The position numbers were made by a program, and so were the translations under genes. This document shows, piece after piece, positions 58,033-64,000 of a stretch of DNA of 64,000 nucleotides. The notes under the pieces are model-generated. The model did no database searches and was not told the origin of the DNA. It saw only the letters and a list, made by a program, of their open reading frames with translations. Numbering within the stretch: position 1 is the first letter of the stretch; every line of letters starts with the position of its first letter. The stretch comes from Aliidiomarina sedimenti (lineage in GTDB: Bacteria > Pseudomonadota > Gammaproteobacteria > Enterobacterales > Alteromonadaceae), in NCBI RefSeq assembly GCF_003986955.1, contig NZ_PIPN01000001.1, forward strand, positions 62,001-126,000, written 5' to 3'.

Positions 58033-59556
58033 TCAGAACTGGTACAAAAGCCGCAAGCGATTATTGTAGAAACGCTTAGATCCGTCAAAGTCGGTAATAC
58101 CTAGTATGTTCTGAAGCCTGAACCCCTCAAGATGCGCCGAGAATACGCCAAGATCGACAGTGATACCGGTATCCCAGCCCCAGCTATTCTGGCCCTCAAC
58201 GATAGGAATACCGGCGGCAAAGCCGCGATCGCCATCGACGTTATAGAACGCATGACTCTGGCCGCGTTTAGCTTGGTAGTAAACGTAACGTGTGGAGATG
58301 TCCACGTTGTCAGAAAACCTGATATCCAGACGGCCGCCGATGCCGTAGCCCGGGCCAAGTCCATCGACGCCATTGTTCATCGTATCGGTATAGAACACAC
58401 CACTGAGATCGCTATAGGGATGCACAAGCTGACCATCGCGAAAACTGCCTTCATTTAACGGCGAGTAGTGCGCAACCAGTGCGGCGCTACTATGTCGTGA
58501 TTGCACGCCGAATTTGAGTCCGTAGATTTGAGCATCGACCTCGCCCAGGGCTGCACGTCCGGTTTCCTCCGCCTGTGCGAACTGGACACGGATGTAGGGC
58601 TCGAAACCACCCCAGTCAGCGGCGCCCATCACCACTGGCATCTGATACCCAAGTTCGGCATATTGCAGGCGGGCCGTATCAAAGAAGGTGTAGTGCCAGA
58701 TCTGTGCAAGATAGTCGCCACCAGCGGTGTTACGGCGGACAGTAGTACCGACAGTGAACAGACCCGGGGTATCCTCGACATAGCGGTTATTATGGGTAAA
58801 CTCATCGTTAAATCGGCTCTGGTAGCTGGTCATACGCGCTATAAAGATCTGCCAGGTGGGTTGGCTAGTCACCGACGCATCAAATTCAAACGGCATATAC
58901 TGGTTGTTCGTATAATCAGGCGGCATAATTCGTTCATAGCCATTCTCTTCGTCGCGGATATAACCGCTAGGACGATTCCACTGCAATGGTCGGATAGCAG
59001 CGGAGAAACCGGAAAACGAGCGTGGTATCAGGGTAAACTGATCAGTGTTAGCAAACGGCGTATTAAGTAGCTGGCGCCCGCCACGAAGCCGCAATCCCGG
59101 CCTGTTGTACTGAACATAGCCTTTAGTAATCGCGTACAGTCCCTCATCCGGGCCGACGAGATTCAGGTTGGGGTTATCGTAGTGGACGATCGGCTCGGCG
59201 AAGGAAATACCGAATTCTGCGGAGACACCATAGATCATCCCTGTGCGGGTACTTAAGCTGCCGCCAAACGCATTGGAACGGGTGTTGAAATCGTTTTCGG
59301 GATCGTCGACATTGGGATAGGGTCGATTGGTATCATGGAACCTGCGGAAGTCGAAAATCCCGAGTTCCCCGGTAAGCTCGGCGTCTTGAACCACCTGCTG
59401 TACAAACTTGTCTCTGAACGTAAGCGGTTTATCAGCGTCTTCCTGAGCGACAACAGTACTGGCGGCTAGTGCGCCTATCATCCCGAACAACAGCGACTGC
59501 GGGCAGTGCCGGCATGCAGCTGAATGCCGTGAGCTGAAAGATGCGTTCTGTGCCAT
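58033..59556 (-). CDS. OprD-like outer-membrane porin
   Basis: A 507-residue protein of the OprD/outer-membrane channel type. The signal peptide ends near VVA-QE, followed by a mature barrel with repeated aromatic strands, GELGIFDFRRFHD, FGGSLSTRTGMIYGVSAEFGI, LRLRGGRQLLNTPFANTDQ, the family RSFSGFSA and a C-terminal phenylalanine (RLRLLYQF). OprD porins take up basic amino acids or sugars and small organics. It is divergent from a quinoprotein dehydrogenase operon, so a shared pathway (porin admits the substrate, periplasmic enzyme oxidises it) is possible. The substrate is not readable. Confidence 0.82.
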   Translation of the reverse strand: MAQNASFSSRHSAACRHCPQSLLFGMIGALAASTVVAQEDADKPLTFRDKFVQQVVQDAELTGELGIFDFRRFHDTNRPYPNVDDPENDFNTRSNAFGGSLSTRTGMIYGVSAEFGISFAEPIVHYDNPNLNLVGPDEGLYAITKGYVQYNRPGLRLRGGRQLLNTPFANTDQFTLIPRSFSGFSAAIRPLQWNRPSGYIRDEENGYERIMPPDYTNNQYMPFEFDASVTSQPTWQIFIARMTSYQSRFNDEFTHNNRYVEDTPGLFTVGTTVRRNTAGGDYLAQIWHYTFFDTARLQYAELGYQMPVVMGAADWGGFEPYIRVQFAQAEETGRAALGEVDAQIYGLKFGVQSRHSSAALVAHYSPLNEGSFRDGQLVHPYSDLSGVFYTDTMNNGVDGLGPGYGIGGRLDIRFSDNVDISTRYVYYQAKRGQSHAFYNVDGDRGFAAGIPIVEGQNSWGWDTGITVDLGVFSAHLEGFRLQNILGITDFDGSKRFYNNRLRLLYQF

Positions 59557-59648
59557 AGCCCTCTCCTCTGATTCATGCTTTTAGCAAACGGGCATTCCTG
59601 CATCTGTTCGCGGGCACTGGCCTTCAGGTGCCATGATCAGGCGTCACC

Positions 59649-59677
59649 TTGACGCTGGACCTACTCAAAACTATATA
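59649..59677 (+). promoter_or_regulatory. Promoter of the quinoprotein dehydrogenase operon
   Basis: TTGACG (59649-59654), a 17-bp spacer and TATATA (59672-59677) lie 30 bases before the TTG start. The region 59557-59706 between the divergent genes contains no obvious palindromic operator. Confidence 0.7.
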
Positions 59678-59706
59678 ACTAGTAAAGATAGGACAGGAGA
59701 TTCACC

Positions 59707-60057
59707 TTGCCAACTCACACCACATCTACCGGCGCTATGCTGCTGATTCTCGCATCGCTGCTCGGAGTCGGAATCTCGCTATACTATTACCTTGTGCCTA
59801 TGACTGGCGTCACCGGAACAGCGGGTGCACTACTAGTCGTTGTCTCCTCCCTGGTCCTAACACTCTGCGGCATCATCCTGCTTAAAGTGGGCAGGGGAAC
59901 GCTGGCTATCACGGTGCGGGTCGTCGTTTTACTGGGGGCATTGGGCACTATTGCGGCCGCCTGGTTTTTGCATGAATTCTGGTTGGTGGCCGTCATGGTG
60001 GTTGCCCTTGTTGGCGTGATCATTGATGTAGTACCGTTAAAGGAAGCCCGCAAATGA
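59707..60057 (+). CDS. Membrane anchor subunit of the quinoprotein dehydrogenase
   Basis: A 116-residue protein with four predicted membrane helices (about residues 9-28, 35-57, 66-87 and 91-110). In Gcd-type membrane glucose dehydrogenase the catalytic beta-propeller is preceded by a five-helix membrane domain in the same chain. Here this separate protein, overlapping the propeller gene by four bases (ATGA), looks like that domain. TTG start with AGGAGA upstream. No family assignment from sequence alone; the role is inferred from context. Confidence 0.75.
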   Translation: MPTHTTSTGAMLLILASLLGVGISLYYYLVPMTGVTGTAGALLVVVSSLVLTLCGIILLKVGRGTLAITVRVVVLLGALGTIAAAWFLHEFWLVAVMVVALVGVIIDVVPLKEARK

Positions 60058-61955
60058 ACAGAATAACCACGCACTTCCTTTTTCCGATGGCGCTCTGCAT
60101 GTCTGTTTCCAGCCAGGCGCAGGAAGCCGTCTGGGATACTTTTCACGGTCAGTTGAACGCGCAGAAGTACTCACCGCTGACGCAAATCAACCTCTCAAAT
60201 GTGGATCAACTGGAACTGGCCTGGGAGTATCATACCGGCGATGTATCTGATGGGAGCGGCGATTTGCCAGCAACGGTGTGGTCTGCGACGCCTGTTTACG
60301 CGAACGACACTTTGTATATAGGCACGCCTTTTTATCGCATCATAGCGCTTGACCCCGCCACTGGCGACGAAAAATGGACGTTTAACAGTCACTCCGTATT
60401 AGAGGCATTGACCCAGCCCGCACTGAAAAATCGCGGGGTTGCCTATTGGGAGGCCGACGACCCGGTGAGTGGCGAAGCCTGTCAAAAGATAGTGTATCTG
60501 GGAACGATGGATGCCCGCCTGTTCGCAGTCGATGCGGACACCGGCAGTCTCTGTGACGATTTCGCCAATAATGGCGTGTTGGATGTCAATCAGTGGAACG
60601 ACACCAATGACCGCTGGCCGCTGTCGTTACTGCAGCCGCCGACGGTTACCGGTGACCACCTCATTCTGGGCTGGGCCGGCAAGGACTGGGCTTCGGCCGA
60701 GGCACCTCCGGGGACGGTGTTCTCTCTCAATGCCCGCACGGGTGAGTTGCAATGGACACTGAACTTTATTCCCGAGGAGATACGCCAGCGCACCGGTACC
60801 GCGAACGTCTGGACCGCTATGTCGGTGGATGAGGAGCTTGGACTTGTTTATCTGCCCGTATCGTCACCGTCTCCTAATTTCTGGGGTGGAAACCGCACGG
60901 AGGAGATTCCGTTGGCTACCTCGACAACGGCAGTGGATATTGAAACCGGCGAGGTTGTTTGGTCGCGTCAGTGGGTTCACCACGATCTCTGGGATTACGA
61001 TCCCACGTCCGCACCGACGCTGATGGATATCACGGTCGATGGCGAAAGCATTCCGGCACTGATGCAAGCGACCAAGATGGGCTTCCTGTTCGTGGTCAAT
61101 CGCGAGACCGGAGAGGACGTTTGGCCAATCGAAGAGCGACCAGTTCCAGCCGGAAATGTTGAGGGTGAAGTTTACGCAGAGACCCAGCCATTCCCGACCA
61201 AGCCCGAACCCCTGCTCGACCAGGCCAGTAAACCAGAGATTTGGTGGGCCGCGGATGTGCTTGGGTTTGGTGAATGTTCACGTCTGTTTGACAGTCTTAG
61301 TTACGACGGCATGTATTCGCCTCCAACCACTGAAGGCGAGGGCGTTCTTGCTTACCCGGCCAGCGCGGGCGGCGTGCAGTGGGGCGGGGTTGCCTTTGAT
61401 CCGGTAAGCCAGACCGCTATCGTCAACACCTCGCATATTACTCAGTACCTCAAGCTCTGGGCACGGGACGAGTATGAACAGATTGCTGGTGATTCCGGTA
61501 ACGAAGTAGGCTTTTACCCGCAGGAAGGCGCTCCATTTGGGATGTCCTTGCACAATGCGGTTAACTGGCTCGGTATGCCGTGCTGGGAACCGCCTTATGG
61601 CGAGTTAGTATCAATTGACATGCATACAGGCGAGGTCAACTGGCGCCGTCCGATAGGGGTGTCACAGCGATTCGGATTTTACATGCCGGAACGAATGGGC
61701 TCTCCCACCATTGGTGGACCTGCAGTAACCGCTGGTGGCTTGATTTTTATTGGTGCGTCGATGGATGCTAAGGTACGCGCCTACTCGTTAGAAAGCGGCG
61801 AAGAGCTTTGGTCCGATCTGGTCCAGGCCCCGGTAGTGGCTAACCCTGCGGTCTATGAGCATGACGGTAAGCAGTATGTGGCGTTTATCGCTGGGGGTAA
61901 CACCATCATCAAAGATCAGGTGGGCGATCAGATAGCGGTGTATGCGTTACCATAG
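60054..61955 (+). CDS. PQQ-dependent quinoprotein dehydrogenase, glucose-dehydrogenase-like
   Basis: Oxidises a sugar, alcohol or acid in the periplasm with PQQ. The 633-residue protein has a signal peptide (to about SQA-QE). An eight-bladed propeller follows, with PQQ-enzyme repeats: WDTFHGQLNAQKYSPLTQIN, LEWTYHTGD-like WEYHTGD, YRIIALDPATGDEKWTF, FSLNARTGELQWTL, VDIETGEVVWSRQWVHHDLWDYD (active-site-region Asp) and FVVNRETGEDVWP. PQQ binding is expected; a pqq operon is not in the window. Lack of a fused membrane domain is explained by the preceding anchor gene. The substrate cannot be named from the sequence. Confidence 0.88.
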   Translation: MNRITTHFLFPMALCMSVSSQAQEAVWDTFHGQLNAQKYSPLTQINLSNVDQLELAWEYHTGDVSDGSGDLPATVWSATPVYANDTLYIGTPFYRIIALDPATGDEKWTFNSHSVLEALTQPALKNRGVAYWEADDPVSGEACQKIVYLGTMDARLFAVDADTGSLCDDFANNGVLDVNQWNDTNDRWPLSLLQPPTVTGDHLILGWAGKDWASAEAPPGTVFSLNARTGELQWTLNFIPEEIRQRTGTANVWTAMSVDEELGLVYLPVSSPSPNFWGGNRTEEIPLATSTTAVDIETGEVVWSRQWVHHDLWDYDPTSAPTLMDITVDGESIPALMQATKMGFLFVVNRETGEDVWPIEERPVPAGNVEGEVYAETQPFPTKPEPLLDQASKPEIWWAADVLGFGECSRLFDSLSYDGMYSPPTTEGEGVLAYPASAGGVQWGGVAFDPVSQTAIVNTSHITQYLKLWARDEYEQIAGDSGNEVGFYPQEGAPFGMSLHNAVNWLGMPCWEPPYGELVSIDMHTGEVNWRRPIGVSQRFGFYMPERMGSPTIGGPAVTAGGLIFIGASMDAKVRAYSLESGEELWSDLVQAPVVANPAVYEHDGKQYVAFIAGGNTIIKDQVGDQIAVYALP

Positions 61956-62036
61956 AATTCAGAAAATGCTAAAAATAAAGCGTTTGAGGATAGTAACTGA
62001 TTGATTGCTAAAGGGAGTAATTGGAGGGTTGGTAAT

Positions 62037-62113
62037 TGGTCGGCGTGAGAGGATTTGAACCTCCGACCCCTGACACCCCATGACAGTGCGCTACCAAGCT
62101 GCGCCACACGCCG
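62037..62113 (-). tRNA. tRNA-Pro, anticodon GGG
   Basis: On the minus strand a 77-base cloverleaf with encoded CCA: acceptor CGGCGTG/CACGCCG, a D-arm containing AGCTTGGTAGC, and a T-arm of GTTCGAATC type. The anticodon loop ATGGGGT gives GGG after U33. The anticodon stem CTGTC/GTCAG has a T-T mismatch that E. coli proL also has. It resembles the E. coli proL product closely, and the mature 3' ACCA is encoded. Confidence 0.95.
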
Positions 62114-62125
62114 ACCGTGCGATGT

Positions 62126-62153
62126 ATCTTACTGAAATCGAGTAAAAAGACAA
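62126..62153 (-). promoter_or_regulatory. tRNA-Pro promoter
   Basis: On the minus strand TTGTCT (62148-62153), a 16-bp spacer and TAAGAT (62126-62131), twelve bases before the tRNA 5' end, a typical tRNA-promoter arrangement. The discriminator region has GC-rich character (GCACGG). Confidence 0.55.
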
Positions 62154-62212
62154 GCGCTATAGCACTCAGGTTAGGCTAACTGCTCAGATTGTCACCATTT
62201 TAGCAGGCTGTG

Positions 62213-63859
62213 CTAGCGTCGCGCCCGGCCGAAGCGCTGGAGCTCCTGCAGACTGTCAATCAATACCGGCGTTGGTGGGGTTGCGCCGGGGCGCAGCTCA
62301 CCTTCATGGTTATAGACACTCAGGTCACCATTACGCTCCAGAATTGTGGTCTGTTCATCTTCAAAAATGTAGAACCGCGAGTTCACACTATGGACCCGGG
62401 GCAGGCTTTCACTGCCCTTGCTAAGGTCACGTCCAACTGCAAAGGTGTCGAAGTCCTCAGCACAGGACATGAAGCCACTGAGGGCGGTCGGCATGACGTC
62501 GCTTATTTGCGCAAACTGGTTACTGATAGCATCACCGCGACTATTAATATTGGCGCCCCAAAGGGGCACCGCAAACTGTTGCCAGATAGTTGGCAGATTG
62601 CGGGTGCGTAGATTCCATGAGGGGGATTCCTGTCCTGCTGCGGGGGTCAGTGCCGTCACAATGATTCTATGATTGGCTCGTTCAGCCGCTATGATTGCGG
62701 TGATCATCGCCGCGAGATCCTGGTTAGCCGCAAAGACAATACTCATCGGCTGACTGGCACTATGCTGATTAGGCCACATCACCAGTTGCGAACGGACACT
62801 TCCTGGTGCGTTATCGAGAGACCAGTTCAGCGTGTGGTAAAAGTTCACATCGTGACCATAGTCTTGCATGGTCGACTGATAGGCCGGCTGTATCTGATCG
62901 CGCTCAATATGGTGTTGGTAGATATCTGGCAGGCTATACACCATTTCAAAGGCGCTGCTTTGCACACTGGTATGGCCGATAGCAGTCTCGGCCAGGGGTT
63001 GCAGGTTATTGACACGGCTTTCAATAACACGCTGTTGCTCCTGGTTGAGGCTGTCAAAAGCGACAATCAGGGTGGGCCGGGTTAATGGGGCTTTAGAACA
63101 CAACAGGTTGCTTAGCGGGTATTGCAGTTCAAGGCGGTCTGCCTCGGTTAGCTGATCGCGCTGGCTTTGATAGGTTTCTGCAGAAATCCAGCCATGCCGG
63201 GCCATTAATGTTTTGGCGGTGGATGGATAGGACAGGGGAAGCAGATCGTCCTGCTGGGTAATGGGCGTATACAGATTGGCGTCGGCCCAGATATGAATCA
63301 TGTGGCTTGCCAGAAAACAGGCCACAAAAGCGGCGCTGATTTGTTGGCCGATACGATGGCCGCGCAGCCGGTCAAGACGCTTCCAGGTCAGGTTGGCCAG
63401 GGTTACTTGCATCGAAAGAATGAGCAGGAAGGTAAATATTACACCGACCAGGCCAACGAAGCTGGCGCCGGCAAAAATATCTTCTGCGTCGCCGGCCATT
63501 TGGGCCAGCGAATAGGTATTTAAATGAAAACCGTACTGACGAAAAAAGAGCGCATCAAAGAGTAAAATAAACAAACCAAAGGAGGCGATAAGCGCACCTA
63601 GCCCGCGTAAAATACGCGAGTAGGGCAGTACCATGCAGAACGGGAACAGCAGCAGGATAAAAAAGACAAACGGCAGGAAGGCAAAATGCCCGAGCCAGTT
63701 GACGACCAGATAGAGATTGCCGAGGGCAGACCCGGTTCCACCGATGGTTTCCACATACAAAATACCAATAAAGAGACACAGCAGAATATTGGTAAACGTA
63801 AACCAATGGCCCCAGCTGATTAGTCGTGCAATGCGGTCTCGTTTTTGGTATTTGCCCAT
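62213..63859 (-). CDS. yejM: Membrane protein YejM/LapC (cardiolipin/LPS homeostasis)
   Basis: Inner-membrane protein that controls LPS synthesis by sensing LPS and regulating LapB/FtsH in E. coli. The 548-residue protein has five N-terminal membrane helices (to about residue 195), with ISWGHWFTFTNILLCL and the strongly conserved ASHMIHIWADANLYTPIT...LPLSYP, then a periplasmic sulfatase-like domain. It is about 40 residues shorter than E. coli YejM, with the loss spread through the periplasmic domain. The neighbouring upstream gene is yejL, as in E. coli. It is non-catalytic in known members. Confidence 0.92.
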   Translation of the reverse strand: MGKYQKRDRIARLISWGHWFTFTNILLCLFIGILYVETIGGTGSALGNLYLVVNWLGHFAFLPFVFFILLLFPFCMVLPYSRILRGLGALIASFGLFILLFDALFFRQYGFHLNTYSLAQMAGDAEDIFAGASFVGLVGVIFTFLLILSMQVTLANLTWKRLDRLRGHRIGQQISAAFVACFLASHMIHIWADANLYTPITQQDDLLPLSYPSTAKTLMARHGWISAETYQSQRDQLTEADRLELQYPLSNLLCSKAPLTRPTLIVAFDSLNQEQQRVIESRVNNLQPLAETAIGHTSVQSSAFEMVYSLPDIYQHHIERDQIQPAYQSTMQDYGHDVNFYHTLNWSLDNAPGSVRSQLVMWPNQHSASQPMSIVFAANQDLAAMITAIIAAERANHRIIVTALTPAAGQESPSWNLRTRNLPTIWQQFAVPLWGANINSRGDAISNQFAQISDVMPTALSGFMSCAEDFDTFAVGRDLSKGSESLPRVHSVNSRFYIFEDEQTTILERNGDLSVYNHEGELRPGATPPTPVLIDSLQELQRFGRARR

Positions 63860-63871
63860 AGTGACGTCAGC

Positions 63872-64000
63872 TTATGCTTTGTGTGCGTGCACTGATTGTA
63901 GCAGGACGCGTGAAAACTGTTCGGCCATTGCTTCTTGCCTGGCGGCAGGGACTCCGCGGGAAATAACATTGCTCACAGCGTTACCCAGTGTCATCAGGCA
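63872..64000 (-). CDS. yejL: YejL (DUF1414), C-terminal part; 5' end beyond window
   Basis: Only the last 42 codons are visible on the minus strand, ending at TAA 63874-63872. The translation CLMTLGNAVSNVISRGVP... FSRVLLQSVHAHKA matches the C-terminus of E. coli YejL (SLMVLGNMVTNLI...). YejL is a small protein of unknown function. It lies 12 bases upstream of yejM and shares its transcript. Confidence 0.88.
   Translation of the reverse strand, partial: CLMTLGNAVSNVISRGVPAARQEAMAEQFSRVLLQSVHAHKA

Overview
The window is chromosomal DNA from a marine-type gammaproteobacterium, most likely of the Alteromonadales and perhaps close to Idiomarinaceae. The family-level placement is inference. Support comes from SeqA, Hda, Fur and flavodoxin in the seqA-ybfF-ybfE-fldA-fur order of enteric relatives, the gltA/sdhCDAB/sucABCD block, the perM/bepA/arsC/hda neighbourhood, and yejL-yejM. 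There is no phage, insertion sequence, CRISPR array or obvious island. Genes are dense, strands alternate often, and many convergent genes overlap at their 3' ends.

Layout. 1-3541 (minus): an RND efflux pump, with the permease cut by the window edge, and its lipoprotein adaptor. 3751-5946: methionine sulfur assimilation, with metY behind a MetJ-box promoter and convergent metA. 6024-7984: a GAF-GGDEF diguanylate cyclase and a hotdog-fold protein. 8180-13544: a terminal oxidase locus with a lipoprotein subunit II, a fused subunit I/III, a CtaG assembly factor and small membrane proteins. 13699-18561: OmpW, a small Rho-N-like protein, murI, an RhlE-type helicase, an NTF2-like protein, a four-cysteine uracil-DNA-glycosylase-like protein and a secreted protein. 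18698-30179: most of the TCA cycle (gltA, sdhCDAB, sucAB, sucCD); SucB carries two lipoyl domains joined by a very acidic linker. 30255-31963: an outer-membrane protein and a periplasmic TPR protein.

32000-36855: a LysR regulator divergent from an operon of an ACAD10/11-type acyl-CoA dehydrogenase, an APH-fold kinase, a histidine phosphatase and an SDR. This may be a 4-hydroxyacyl-CoA degradation pathway that proceeds through phosphorylation. 36935-39833: a small membrane protein and the 5-oxoprolinase pxpABC. 39901-44008: glnS and katG. 44097-49878: a saccharopine-dehydrogenase-like protein, fur, fldA, ybfE, DUF2788, ybfF, then seqA-pgm. 49898-57939: an MFS transporter, a DUF2066 protein with hda, DUF2069, arsC, a frameshifted bepA, a PerM-like permease, a small secreted protein and a DUF1275 protein. 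58033-61955: an OprD-like porin divergent from a two-gene quinoprotein dehydrogenase whose membrane anchor is a separate gene. 62037-64000: tRNA-Pro(GGG), yejM and the 3' end of yejL.

The most notable observations are the bepA frameshift, explained by loss of one GATC from a presumed GATCGATC; the split ACAD10/11-like pair; the oxidase subunit I whose K-channel lysine is glutamine; the double-lipoyl SucB; and the split quinoprotein dehydrogenase. No clearly new defence or mobile system was found.
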